64,000 nucleotides of DNA. It comes from Xanthomonas hortorum. Its GTDB lineage: Bacteria > Pseudomonadota > Gammaproteobacteria > Xanthomonadales > Xanthomonadaceae. Shown piece after piece: positions 23,824-33,411 of the stretch. How positions within the stretch are numbered: the first letter of the stretch is position 1; every line of letters starts with the position of its first letter. The stretch is from the NCBI RefSeq assembly GCF_002940005.1, contig NZ_MDEF01000010.1; one strand, given 5' to 3'. A program made the translations under genes and the position numbers. The notes beneath the pieces are model-generated. The model was not told the DNA's origin. It saw nothing but the letters and a program-made list of their open reading frames with translations, and did no database searches.

Positions 23824-26493
23824 TTACTTTGGCAAGGGCGAACGCCCCGAAATCGAAAACGACGCCGCTTCACCAACCGCGCCGGTGCCCGGCTGGCCAC
23901 CACCGACAAACAGCGTGTAATCGCCGGCTTCCACCGCACGCTGTCCCGTGCGATCCACGTCGCTCAGAGCGCGCGCATCCAGGGTAAAGGTGAGCGTGCG
24001 CTGCTCACCTGGTTTTAGATGCACACGTTGAAAGCCGACCAAGCTGCGCAATGGGGATTGCGGCCGATCCGGATATTGCAGATACACCTGCGCCACCTCA
24101 TCGCCGGCGCGCGTGCCGGTGTTGCGCACGGTGGTGGTCACCTGCAACGGACTGCCGGCTTGCAGCGTTGTGGTGGAGAGCTGCGGCGCGCCGTAGGCAA
24201 AACTGGTGTAGCTCAGGCCGTAGCCGAACGGAAACAGCGGCTCGCCCTTGAAGTAGCGATAGGTGCGGCCCTTCATGTCGTAGCTGACGTACGGCGGCAG
24301 GTCCTTGGTGGAGCGATAGAAGGTCACCGGCAAGCGCCCGCCGGGGTTATCGTCGCCGGCCAGCATGCGCGCAATGGCGGTGCCGCCGGATTGCCCCGGG
24401 TACCACGCCGCCACGATCGCGTCGGCATGTGTCTTGGCCCAGTTCAAGGCCACAGCACTGCCGCTCATCAACACCACCACCAGCGGCTTGCCGGAGGCCT
24501 TTGCACGTTCCAGCAGCGCTTGCTGCGGGGCGGGCAAGGCGATGTCATTACGGTCGCCGCCGTCGAAGCCGGGCACGTCGATGCGCAGTTCTTCGCCTTC
24601 CACATCCGGCGACAGACCGACGAAGGCCACCACCGCATCGGCCTGCGCTACGGCTTGCTCGGCCTCGGCCAACTGCGCGGCTGCCGGTGCCAGCCATTCC
24701 AGGCGCACGCCCTGATCCTGGCCGCGGTGTTCCATTTCCAGACGGATCTTGCGCGGGCGGGTATCGTCGAAATGCAGTACGGTTTCCATGCTGCGGCCAT
24801 CGGCGTTATGCATACCGGCCGGCACGTGCTTGTCTTCGGCATTGCCGGCGACCACCAGCTTGTCGTCGATGTACAGCCGCACCGGATCGTGGCCGGCGCA
24901 GTCGAAACAGCGCGCCACCCGCACCGCCAAGGTGTAATCGCCAGCGCTCGGCGGCAGCAACTCGCCGCTCCAGCGCACTGCGTAACGATCGGCCGGCACG
25001 CCCTTGGCCGGGCTGACCTGGTCCCAGTTGAAGCTGATGGCGCGGTCCTGTCGCACTACGCGCGCCGCACCTTCCATGTCCACATTGTCGAAATACTCGC
25101 CACGCAGTCCCGGCTTGCCATCGCTGCGCAGTGCGGTCTCCGGAATCATGCCGGGAACACCGGCTGCCAGCGGCGCACCTTGCGCATAGCTCACTTGTTG
25201 CGCGCCGAAGCGCTGGCGCAGGCCAAGCAGCGGCGTCACCGGCGTGGACGAGGTTCCCTGGTAGTTGGCTTCCAACGCGGCCAACGCATCGGCATTCGGG
25301 CCGATCACCGCCAGCCGCGCGCCGGCTTTCAACGGCAAGGTGTTTGCCTCGTTCTTGAGCAACACGATCGATTCGGCGGCCGCCTTCAGCGCCAGCGCAC
25401 GGTTGGCTGTGTTGTCGATATCCTTGGCGCCGAGCTTTGCATACTGATCCTTGCGCGGCGCTTCCAGTTCGCCCAGGCGATAGCGCGCCGCGAATAGACG
25501 CACCAGCGACTGGTCGAGCAAGGCTTCGTCCACTTCGCCGCGTTCGATTGCGGTACCCAAGGCGCGATACGCGTAGCCGCAGTTGAGATCGTGCCCGGCC
25601 TTGAGCGACGCAGCCGACGAGCCGGCGTTGTCGGGGCGGAAGTAATGAAACTGGGTCATGTCGTCCACCGCATCGCAGTCGGACACCACAAAGCCCTTGA
25701 AGCCCCAGTCGCCACGCACGCGTCCGTTGAGCAACCAATCGGCTGCGCAGGCCGGGGTGCCGTGCAGCGAGTTGTACGCGCACATCACCGAGCCGGCCTG
25801 ACCGTCGATCAATGCAGCGCGGAAGGCGGGCGTATAGGTCGCTTCCACATCGCGCGGCGACACATCCACATCGAAGCTGTGCCGGCCCGGTTCCGGCCCG
25901 CTGTGCACGGCGATATGCTTGGGCGTGGCGATGGTGCGCGGATGATCCAGATCATCGCCCTGCAGCCCGCGAATGAAGCCCACTGCCAACTGCCCGGTGA
26001 GGAAGGGGTCCTCGCCGTAGGTCTCCATGCCACGGCCCCAACGCGGGTCGCGGAAGATATTGATGTTGGGCGACCAGATGGTCAGGCCCGCGTAGCGTTT
26101 GTGATCCTTGCCCGGGCCGCCGGCCTGATTGAACTTGGCGCGCGCCTCGGTGGAGACCACCGTGCCCACCTGTTGCATCAGTGCGGTATTCCAGCTGGCG
26201 GCCAGGCCGATCGACTGCGGAAACACCGTGGCGTAGCCATTACGCGCGATGCCATGCAGGCCTTCGCTCCACCATTCGTAGGCGGGGATGCCCAGGCGTG
26301 GAATCGCCGGTGCATCGTTCATCGCCTGCGCGACTTTTTCCTCCCGGCTCATTTGCGCCACCAATGCGGCGGCGCGTTGTTCTGGTGCTTCATCGGTTTT
26401 CTTTGCGGCAACTGCCGGTGCAGCTATCAGCGGCAGGCCCAAACCCAGACTCAGCGCAACGGCCAGGCGGCATGGAAATACGGACAACGACAT
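23824..26493 (-). CDS. nixI: GH3 beta-xylosidase/beta-glucosidase (NixI type)
   Basis: The 889-aa protein has a signal peptide (cleavage near Ala29), the GH3 TIM barrel, an inserted PA14 domain (about 450-620, including VRLYIDDKLVVAGNAEDKHV) and a C-terminal FN3-like domain (QVTTTVRNTGTRAGDEVAQVY). The catalytic nucleophile is the first Asp of VVSDCDAV, and the family motif GRGMETYGEDPFLTGQLAVGF is present. In X. campestris NixI removes the beta-1,2-xylose of plant N-glycans after NixK. AGGAG lies just upstream of the ATG. A pair of palindromes at 26541-26582 precedes the gene, so it may have its own promoter in addition to read-through from the GH2 gene. Confidence 0.88.
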   Translation of the reverse strand: MSLSVFPCRLAVALSLGLGLPLIAAPAVAAKKTDEAPEQRAAALVAQMSREEKVAQAMNDAPAIPRLGIPAYEWWSEGLHGIARNGYATVFPQSIGLAASWNTALMQQVGTVVSTEARAKFNQAGGPGKDHKRYAGLTIWSPNINIFRDPRWGRGMETYGEDPFLTGQLAVGFIRGLQGDDLDHPRTIATPKHIAVHSGPEPGRHSFDVDVSPRDVEATYTPAFRAALIDGQAGSVMCAYNSLHGTPACAADWLLNGRVRGDWGFKGFVVSDCDAVDDMTQFHYFRPDNAGSSAASLKAGHDLNCGYAYRALGTAIERGEVDEALLDQSLVRLFAARYRLGELEAPRKDQYAKLGAKDIDNTANRALALKAAAESIVLLKNEANTLPLKAGARLAVIGPNADALAALEANYQGTSSTPVTPLLGLRQRFGAQQVSYAQGAPLAAGVPGMIPETALRSDGKPGLRGEYFDNVDMEGAARVVRQDRAISFNWDQVSPAKGVPADRYAVRWSGELLPPSAGDYTLAVRVARCFDCAGHDPVRLYIDDKLVVAGNAEDKHVPAGMHNADGRSMETVLHFDDTRPRKIRLEMEHRGQDQGVRLEWLAPAAAQLAEAEQAVAQADAVVAFVGLSPDVEGEELRIDVPGFDGGDRNDIALPAPQQALLERAKASGKPLVVVLMSGSAVALNWAKTHADAIVAAWYPGQSGGTAIARMLAGDDNPGGRLPVTFYRSTKDLPPYVSYDMKGRTYRYFKGEPLFPFGYGLSYTSFAYGAPQLSTTTLQAGSPLQVTTTVRNTGTRAGDEVAQVYLQYPDRPQSPLRSLVGFQRVHLKPGEQRTLTFTLDARALSDVDRTGQRAVEAGDYTLFVGGGQPGTGAVGEAASFSISGRSPLPK

Positions 26494-26540
26494 CGATTCA
26501 CTCCTGCGCCACGGTACTGGCCGTCACGCGTTGTTCTTGG

Positions 26541-26582
26541 GCTGCCCGCAGTGACACTGCGGGCAGCGGTTAGTGACACTAA
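26541..26582 (-). promoter_or_regulatory. Two tandem palindromes sharing AGTGACACT
   Basis: A perfect 27-base palindrome (13-base arms GCTGCCCGCAGTG and its complement around A26554) is followed by a perfect 13-base palindrome TTAGTGACACTAA (centre 26576). Both contain AGTGACACT and their centres are 22 bases apart, about two helical turns. They lie 48 bases upstream of the GH3 start. There is no T-run, so an operator pair is more likely than a terminator. Confidence 0.55.
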
Positions 26583-26726
26583 GAGCGGATAACAAAACCG
26601 CTGCGCTCATCGCCAGGCGGACGCGGCCAGTGCTCGGAATCGGCATGTACCGCTCGTACACTCCGGTTCTGAGCGCGCCGCCCGTATCCACCTGGCGACT
26701 GCTCGCTGCGTGTTGTTAGCCGCTCT
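26582..26726 (+). repeat. Full-length copy of a dispersed MITE-like repeat (145 bp)
   Basis: The element starts AGAGCGGATAACAAAAC and ends TGTTGTTAGCCGCTCT, so its ends are inverted repeats. The interior includes GGTTCTGAGCGCGCCGCCCG. Related copies lie at 5684-5767 (minus), 51248-51388 and 51896-52018. It encodes no protein and fills most of the GH2-GH3 gap. Confidence 0.8.
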
Positions 26727-26871
26727 ACGAGCGGTGGTTGTTGCCGATCGGACGCTGGATCGTGTGCGAATGCGTTGCACCACGCAGACACTGCGCAAAC
26801 CGCCGTCTTCGCTGATCGCGCAGCGCCTTTGTGCGAGCGCTGCGCAATCAGCCGACGCCTTTTCCGGCGCC

Positions 26872-29553
26872 TTACTTCGTCTCGGCAGGTTCCGGCGGCG
26901 CACCGGCCAGCGTGCTCGCCAGATCGCGCACCTGCAGCGTGGACTGCAATTGCGCCAGCGCAGCTTTGCTGCTCACGTGCACGGTCAACGGCTCGCCCGG
27001 CAACAGGTCGAAGGCGTTGTCCGACAGCGTGGCATCCACATCGTCGAACGACAGCCACACCTCGCGCGCCAGCGTAGGGCTGGACAGCGTCAGTGCATAG
27101 CCATCGCCATCAGCGCGCCACTGGCTGTCGATCTTCGCGCTCGGCAGGGTCAACAGCTTGGCCGGTGCGAAGAACACCACTTCGCGCGACAACAGCGTCT
27201 CGCCGTCGAACAATTCGAACACTGCGTAAGTCCGTTTCGGATCTGCGCTACCCAGCAATTGTTTGTCGCTGAAGTTACCGACCTGCAGGCTGCTCAGCGG
27301 TTTCACGGTGGCTTTCTCTTCGCGCTTGCTCAGCACCTTGCCATCCATGCTCATGACGCGCATGCGCCAGCGTGCGGCCAGCGGTGTGGTGCGGTCGGAC
27401 ACCAGCGACACCTCGGTCTGGCCCTTGTCGTTACGCAGTGCGGCGATCAGCTCCGGCGCATAGAAGCGGCGGGCGTGGTAGTGCAGCGCCTTCCAGCGGC
27501 CGTAGTAATCCACGCTGGACCACGAGGCACCCGGCCATACATCGTTGAGCTGCCAGTACAACGAGCCCATCGACTGCGGGCGCGAGGCGCGCAGATGCGA
27601 GGCGGCCAGGTTGATGCCTTCGGCCTGCATCAGCTGGCTCAGGTAGACGAAGCTTTCGAAGTCCTTGGGCTCGCCGAATTCGCGGCGGATGTACAGCATC
27701 AAGCGCTTATTGCCATTGCCCTTGTCGAACTTCTGATGCACGCGCATCACCGGCGATTCCGGATCCATGTCGCCGGGCTCGGCGAACGCGCGTACGGTGC
27801 GCATGTCCGGGAACGACTGCAGGCCATATTCGGACATGAAGCGCGGGGTGACGTTGAGGTATTCGGTGACCGGCAGCGCAGGGCCGCCCCACACCTTCCA
27901 GTAATGCATGTCGCCGTCGTTGGCCTGATCGGCAGCACCATCGAAGTTGGTGCCCGGCGAGGTGGACCAGTACGGCACGTCGCTATCGTAGGTGGCCACC
28001 ACTTCGCGGAACACCGTGCCGAACAAGGTGGTCATGCCGCGCTCGATACGGGTGCGTTCTTCCGGGTCCACCGACTGCTTGAACTTGACCCGGTCGCCCC
28101 AGTTTTCCCAACCGGTCTGCACTTCGTTGTTGCCGCACCAGAGAACAATACTGGGATGGTCGCGCAGCCGTTTGACCTGTTCGATCGCCTCCTGCCGGGT
28201 GTTCTCGCGGAACTCCACGTCGTACGGCGGCACCGCGCCACCGAACATGAAGTCCTGCCAGATCATGATGCCGAGTTCGTCGGCCACCTCGTAGAAGTGG
28301 TCGTCCTGGTAATGCCCGCCGCCCCACATGCGCAGCATGTTCATGTTGGCATCGCGCGCATCCTGCAGGGTGCTGCGCATGCGCTCGTGACTCACACGCG
28401 CGGGAAACGCATCCAGCGGAATCAGGTTTGCCCCCTTGGCGAAGATCGGGATGCCGTTGATCACGATTTCCATGCTCTTACCGAACTTGTCTTTTTCGCG
28501 ACGCAGCTCCACCGAGCGCAGGCCGGTGATGCGCTTGATCTGCTGGCTGTCGCCATCGGCATCGCGCACGCTGGCCACGAAGGTGTAGCGGTCCTGCGCG
28601 CCATAGCCGGCCGGAAACCAGCGCTTGGGCTTGGCGATGCGCACCGGCAAATCGATACGGTTCTGGCCCGGGTCGACCACCGCCTGCTGGGTGAACTGGC
28701 CGACACTCTTCCCATCCGGCCCAAGCACATCCAGCGTCACCTGCACCGGCCCGCTGCGGCCGGCCTGCAATTCGAGCTGCGCCTGCAGTTGCGCACTGTC
28801 GGCGTCCACACGTTGCTGGGCGATATGCAGCCCGTCCACGCGCACCGCATCCCAGGCTTCCACACGCACGTCTTTCCAGATGCCGGCATTGACCATGCGC
28901 GGGCCCCAATCCCAGCCGAAGTTGTACGGCGCCTTGCGCACGTAGGTGGAGCTGTGCCGCGACTCGGGCTCGTCGCCAAATGCCGAATCGTAGGCACCCG
29001 GCAGCGCGTACCGCTGCTTGGCCAGCCACGGCTGGATCTTCTTGATCGGCGAGAACAGCTTGACCTCCAGCACGTTGTCGCCGCGCTTGAGCAGGGATTT
29101 CGCATCCACGCGCCACTGCCGGAACATGTTGTCGGCGCTGAGCAGCGGCTTGCCGTTGAGGGTGACCTCGGCAAAGGTATCCAGGCCATCGAACACCAGT
29201 TCGACATGCTCGCGTTTGAGCGTGGCCGCATCCACGTTGAAGCGGGTCTGGTACTGCCAATCGCTCAGGCCCGCCCACTGGATCTTGCCTTCGTTGTCGC
29301 GGTAAAACGGGTCCGGCACGATCTTGGCGGCGATCAGATCGGTCTGCACCGCGCCAGGCACCTGCGCCGGCAACCATGCCGCCGCTTTCGGATAGGTCTT
29401 GGCCTGTTCCTGACCCGGCACCAGCCGCACCTGCCAGCCGGTGTCCAGGGTCGTTGCCGTGGGCGGCGCGGCCCAGGCCTGCGAGATAGCGAAGGCCAGG
29501 GCAAGCCCGAGACGGGCGGGGGCGGGGACGAAACGATGACGGGACAGGGGCAT
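26872..29553 (-). CDS. nixH: GH2 beta-mannosidase (nixH position)
   Basis: The 893-aa protein has a signal peptide ending near SQAWA, a GH2 sugar-binding domain (LDTGWQVRLVPGQEQ through WAGLSDWQYQTRF), an Ig-like domain, the catalytic barrel and C-terminal Ig-like domains. The acid/base Glu is in WCGNNEVQTGW and the nucleophile Glu in RFMSEYGLQSF. The MWGGGHYQDDHFYEVADELG segment is characteristic of beta-mannosidases. It would remove the beta-1,4-mannose left on chitobiose at the N-glycan core. AAGGAGAG precedes the ATG, 21 bases after the GH20 stop, so the two genes are co-transcribed. The symbol is assigned by order. Confidence 0.88.
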   Translation of the reverse strand: MPLSRHRFVPAPARLGLALAFAISQAWAAPPTATTLDTGWQVRLVPGQEQAKTYPKAAAWLPAQVPGAVQTDLIAAKIVPDPFYRDNEGKIQWAGLSDWQYQTRFNVDAATLKREHVELVFDGLDTFAEVTLNGKPLLSADNMFRQWRVDAKSLLKRGDNVLEVKLFSPIKKIQPWLAKQRYALPGAYDSAFGDEPESRHSSTYVRKAPYNFGWDWGPRMVNAGIWKDVRVEAWDAVRVDGLHIAQQRVDADSAQLQAQLELQAGRSGPVQVTLDVLGPDGKSVGQFTQQAVVDPGQNRIDLPVRIAKPKRWFPAGYGAQDRYTFVASVRDADGDSQQIKRITGLRSVELRREKDKFGKSMEIVINGIPIFAKGANLIPLDAFPARVSHERMRSTLQDARDANMNMLRMWGGGHYQDDHFYEVADELGIMIWQDFMFGGAVPPYDVEFRENTRQEAIEQVKRLRDHPSIVLWCGNNEVQTGWENWGDRVKFKQSVDPEERTRIERGMTTLFGTVFREVVATYDSDVPYWSTSPGTNFDGAADQANDGDMHYWKVWGGPALPVTEYLNVTPRFMSEYGLQSFPDMRTVRAFAEPGDMDPESPVMRVHQKFDKGNGNKRLMLYIRREFGEPKDFESFVYLSQLMQAEGINLAASHLRASRPQSMGSLYWQLNDVWPGASWSSVDYYGRWKALHYHARRFYAPELIAALRNDKGQTEVSLVSDRTTPLAARWRMRVMSMDGKVLSKREEKATVKPLSSLQVGNFSDKQLLGSADPKRTYAVFELFDGETLLSREVVFFAPAKLLTLPSAKIDSQWRADGDGYALTLSSPTLAREVWLSFDDVDATLSDNAFDLLPGEPLTVHVSSKAALAQLQSTLQVRDLASTLAGAPPEPAETK

Positions 29554-29574
29554 GGATGACTCTCCTTGGATGGA

Positions 29575-32094
29575 TCAGCGCGTGGCGGCGGGGGGCGCCT
29601 GCGCGGTGGTTTCAATCAACTGGACGGCGCCGATGGCATACAACGGGCCGCGAATCGGTGCGGTGAAACGCAGACACAGATCATGGACGCCGGTGCGTGC
29701 AGGCAATGGGGTTTCCAGGGTGAGCTGCTCGCCCACGCTGTCGCCCTGGGGCAGACGCACGCTGGCCAGCAGTTCGCCCTCGCAGCCTTGTCGCACTTCC
29801 AGCTCACCGCCGCGCGATTTGGCCGGGTACTGCACGACCTTGGATTGCTCGTGGGCCAGACCGAAGTTGTTCGGCAGACGTGCGGCCTCGACCCTGATCG
29901 CACCGATGCCGTCCAGGCGCGCTTGCGGATAGAGGCGGCAGGCATGGAACAGATCGACGTTGTAGACCGGCGTATCGGCAGCGGTCATCTCCGGTAGCAG
30001 CGGCAAGCGCAGGCCGAGTGCCCCTGTTTCGACGCAATCGCGCAGGCCTTGCATATCCACGCGCAACAACCCGGCACGATCGAACGTCCCGCTGCGCGTA
30101 GCGGCCAGCGCTGTGCCATCGGATTCGAATGCAGTGGCCTTGACCGTGGTCGGCAGCTGGATCGTAAACGGCGCCTCATAGCGCGGCGATGCCGGCGTGG
30201 GATCGCTGCCGTCGATGGTGTAGTGCAGCGTACCCGCGCCAGCCTGGGTGCGGAGCGCCACCTTGGCCGGGCCACCGGCCAGCACCGGATTGGGGCCGGA
30301 TTCCAGCGCGATATCGGCGGCGAATGCACCGTCGCTGTAGTCGATGCCCAATGCCTTATAGCGCTGCAATTGCGCCGGCACGCGCGCCAGAAAACCCTTC
30401 CAGTTGCGCGCAGCCACCGGCGACCAAGTCACTTCCGCAACGGCAGACAGACGCGGGAATAGCGCATGATCGATATGCCACTTCGATGGAATGTATTCGG
30501 ACCACAACGCGCCCTGCGCACCGAGTACATGCGTGGCCTGCTCGGCGCTGAGTTCTTTTGGTACCGGGTCGAACGCGTAGACCTTCGATAGTGGCAGGAT
30601 CGTCAGGCGGCCGTTGGGCTCGTCGCTGCGCGTGGTCTGCAGATTGTCCAGATACAGCCAGTCGCCTGGTGCAAGCACCACATCGTGACCTTGTTTTGCC
30701 GCCACCACCGCGCCTTCGACGCCGCGCCACGACATCACCGATGCACTGGCCGGCACGCCGCCTTCCAGAATTTCATCCCAGCCGATCATGCGCCGGCCAT
30801 GTTGGGTGAGGTACTGCGCCAGCTGCGCGTTGAACCAGCCCTGCATCGCGTGCGCATCTTTGACCCCGAGCTTGCGCATCTGCGCGCGCACCGCAGGCGA
30901 GGCTTCCCATTGGTCCTTGACCGCCTCATCGCCACCGATGTGGATGTACGCCGACGGGAACAACGTCAGCACTTCATCCAGCACGTTGGTGATGAAGCTC
31001 AGGCTGCGCTCGCTGGTGTTGAACAGATAGGGGTTGACGCCCCAGTTCACACCGACCTGCGTGCGCTGGCCGGGCACGCCCACCTCTTCCGGATACGCCG
31101 CCACTGCGGCCTGCGCATGCCCGGGCATGTCCAGCTCGGGCAGCACGGTGATGTGCAGACGCGCCGCATAGGCAACGATCTCGCTGATCTGTTCCTGCGT
31201 ATAGAAACCGCCGTAACGCTCGGGTGTGCCGTGCCGGCCGGCACCGGGCGGGGTGCGCCATGCACCGACCTCGGTGAGCTTGGGATAGCGCTTGATTTCG
31301 ATGCGCCAGCCCTGGTCGTCGGTGAGATGCCAATGCAGAACATTGAGCTTGTGCGCGGCCATCGCATCCAGCACATGCTTGACCGTGGCCACGTCATGGA
31401 AATGGCGGGCCACATCCAGATGCTGGCCACGCCAGCTGAAGCGCGGCCAGTCGCGGATCGCCACCGACGGCACCTCGACATCGCCCTTGCGCGCGTCCGG
31501 TGTCATCAGTTGCCAGGCGCTGATCGCGCCATAGAACAAGCCGGCACCATCGCGTGCGGCAATGCGGATGCCCTTGGCATCCACGTCCAGGTTATAGCCT
31601 TCCTTATGCGCCACCGGTGCCTGCGGTGTGCGCTCCAGGCGGATGCTGTGCGGGGAGGCGTTGGTTTCGGTGCGCACTTCCAGGGTCAGGCCGCGCGTGC
31701 GTTGCAGCAGGCTGGCCAGCGTCTCGGCGCTGCGGCGTACTTCGGCGTTGCCGGTGGGAATCGAGATCACCGTGCCGGTGCCGACGCGAAAGCTGCCACT
31801 GCCGCGCCTGGCTTCGGCCGGGGCGGGAATCAGGGGCAGCGGTGCATTGGTCGCAGGCAGTGTCGAGGCGCTGCCGGGACTGGCCGCAGCCGGCGTGCTC
31901 GCTGCATCGCGTTGGCCGCAACCAGCTACCACCATCGCAGCAAACGCCAGCGCAAGCAGGCGCGACGACTGCCTCTTCGATAACAGCAGGCTCGACGACT
32001 GCATGCTCAGTGACCGCATGCTCAATGATGGCTTGCGCAGCGACAGCAGGCGCGATAACGACAAGCGCAAGCCAGGTGCGGAGTTCGACTTCAT
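29575..32094 (-). CDS. nixG: GH20 beta-N-acetylhexosaminidase, lipoprotein (nixG position)
   Basis: The roughly 839-aa protein carries a lipobox (VVAGC), so it is probably anchored to a membrane. An N-terminal GH20b domain is followed by the catalytic barrel with the Asp-Glu pair in IHIGGDEAVKDQW, and LHWHLTDDQGWRIEIKRYP also marks the family. A C-terminal Ig-like chitobiase domain (TLHYTIDGSDPTPASPRYEA) and a further carbohydrate-binding-like domain finish the protein. It would release terminal GlcNAc from antennae or chitobiose. The start is uncertain: the ATG at 32094 gives a very long, repetitive Ser/Leu-rich n-region, while later ATGs about 26 and 31 codons on give a normal lipoprotein signal. 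The open frame extends to 32424 without coding character. Confidence 0.85.
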   Translation of the reverse strand: MKSNSAPGLRLSLSRLLSLRKPSLSMRSLSMQSSSLLLSKRQSSRLLALAFAAMVVAGCGQRDAASTPAAASPGSASTLPATNAPLPLIPAPAEARRGSGSFRVGTGTVISIPTGNAEVRRSAETLASLLQRTRGLTLEVRTETNASPHSIRLERTPQAPVAHKEGYNLDVDAKGIRIAARDGAGLFYGAISAWQLMTPDARKGDVEVPSVAIRDWPRFSWRGQHLDVARHFHDVATVKHVLDAMAAHKLNVLHWHLTDDQGWRIEIKRYPKLTEVGAWRTPPGAGRHGTPERYGGFYTQEQISEIVAYAARLHITVLPELDMPGHAQAAVAAYPEEVGVPGQRTQVGVNWGVNPYLFNTSERSLSFITNVLDEVLTLFPSAYIHIGGDEAVKDQWEASPAVRAQMRKLGVKDAHAMQGWFNAQLAQYLTQHGRRMIGWDEILEGGVPASASVMSWRGVEGAVVAAKQGHDVVLAPGDWLYLDNLQTTRSDEPNGRLTILPLSKVYAFDPVPKELSAEQATHVLGAQGALWSEYIPSKWHIDHALFPRLSAVAEVTWSPVAARNWKGFLARVPAQLQRYKALGIDYSDGAFAADIALESGPNPVLAGGPAKVALRTQAGAGTLHYTIDGSDPTPASPRYEAPFTIQLPTTVKATAFESDGTALAATRSGTFDRAGLLRVDMQGLRDCVETGALGLRLPLLPEMTAADTPVYNVDLFHACRLYPQARLDGIGAIRVEAARLPNNFGLAHEQSKVVQYPAKSRGGELEVRQGCEGELLASVRLPQGDSVGEQLTLETPLPARTGVHDLCLRFTAPIRGPLYAIGAVQLIETTAQAPPAATR

Positions 32095-32341
32095 GCAATC
32101 ACATCCCGATGTGGCGGCGAGAACACGGCAGCCACGCACAGTAGCAAAGCCATGCCGGATGACGCAGGGACTGGCGCACGCTTCGTTGGGGTGCGCGCAG
32201 TGTGCAAGGGGCGTTGTAGAACGGCGAATGCACATCGCAAGCAGCAACAAAACGGGCGCGGGCGGTGCCGGAATCGTCGGTCTCTCCCGATTCAAGCACC
32301 GAGCCGCGCCCGCCAGGTCGTGCAACGTTGCGACAACGCGC

Positions 32342-33397
32342 TTAGCGCTGCGCGCTCGGCAACTCGTCCCACACCTTCGGGTCTTCGGCGCCCAGCACCC
32401 AGCAGCTGAAACCTTCCAGACCATACTGCTTCACCATGTCGTAGCGCGCCTTGAAGCTGCGCGCATCCGGGCGGAACACCCACTCGCGCATATCGTCGCG
32501 ATAGAAGTAGAACCACGATTCCTGCTCGACCGGATCCCACTGCACGGTGGCGTTCTGTTCGATCGCCAGCGGGAACGATTCGTCGGCATCGATGTAGGTG
32601 GCCGCGATGTTCGACGCTTCGGTGCCGTCTTCCTTCACCGGGTTGCCGGTGTACCAGCGGTAGCCGTAGGTGGCGATGCCGAGCGAAAGCTTCTCTTTCG
32701 GCACCTGGGTGATGGCGTAATCCAGATGCTTCTTCATCCACACCATGCCATCCACCGGGCCGGGCGTGGTCCAGCGGGTGTGCTGGTCGTAGGTCATGAT
32801 GCTGACCAGATCCGCGGCCTGGCCCAGCGCCTTGAGGTCATACGCGCCGCGCCAGTATTCCCACATCCACTTGGAGAACTGGCCGCCTTCGGCATGGCCC
32901 GGTGCATTCGGCACCACCGCCACCGACATCTTGAAACCGGCCTTGTGCAGCGCATCGGCGGTCTGCTTGACCATCAGCGTGTAGGCGTCGCGGTCGGTCC
33001 AGGCGATGTTTTCGAAATCGAACTGGAAGCCGTAGTACTTGTGCTGCTTGCCGTGGATCAGCAGCGACTCGATCATGCGCTTCTTGGCTGCTTCGTCGTG
33101 CATCAGCTTGTGGAAGCCGTCGCGGCCGGTGGTCATCGACAGGATCGGCATCACCCGCAGCTTGTTCTGCTTGGCGATGTCGTACAGATAGGTGTTGGGG
33201 GTGCCGTTGACCAGGCCGTTCTGGTCCACACCGTACCAGGTCGGCACCACCACATCGATCTTGTCGACGTTGGCGATGAACGAGTTGGTCGATTTCTGCG
33301 TGTTCATCAGATAGAACAACGCCGTGGGGTTTTTGGCCAAGGCAGGCGCGCAGGCTAACGCCAGCGCGAGCAGTATCCAGGTCAATCGCTTGCTCAT
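32342..33397 (-). CDS. nixF: GH18 endo-beta-N-acetylglucosaminidase-like enzyme (nixF position)
   Basis: The 351-aa exported protein has a clear signal peptide, MSKRLTWILLALALACAPALA. The GH18 active-site strand is YGFQFDFENIAW, with the catalytic Glu at the end of the DxDFE-like motif, and LVSIMTYDQHT is the later barrel strand. GH18 enzymes cut within chitobiose or chitin. In a locus dedicated to N-glycans this is most likely an ENGase that cuts between the two core GlcNAc residues and frees glycans from glycoprotein. It starts 14 bases after the GH29 stop, with only a weak ribosome site. The symbol is assigned by order. Confidence 0.82.
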   Translation of the reverse strand: MSKRLTWILLALALACAPALAKNPTALFYLMNTQKSTNSFIANVDKIDVVVPTWYGVDQNGLVNGTPNTYLYDIAKQNKLRVMPILSMTTGRDGFHKLMHDEAAKKRMIESLLIHGKQHKYYGFQFDFENIAWTDRDAYTLMVKQTADALHKAGFKMSVAVVPNAPGHAEGGQFSKWMWEYWRGAYDLKALGQAADLVSIMTYDQHTRWTTPGPVDGMVWMKKHLDYAITQVPKEKLSLGIATYGYRWYTGNPVKEDGTEASNIAATYIDADESFPLAIEQNATVQWDPVEQESWFYFYRDDMREWVFRPDARSFKARYDMVKQYGLEGFSCWVLGAEDPKVWDELPSAQR

Positions 33398-33411
33398 GAA
33401 AACAGCATCCG

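Noticed and set aside
26579..27058. A 159-aa minus-strand open frame, resembling small hypothetical proteins annotated elsewhere
   Set aside because: It runs over the MITE-like repeat and the 3' end of the GH2 gene, so it is a repeat-derived shadow.
26710..29559. A 949-aa plus-strand open frame opposite the GH2 gene
   Set aside because: It is an antisense shadow; the minus-strand GH2 gene has full domain and active-site support and a ribosome site.
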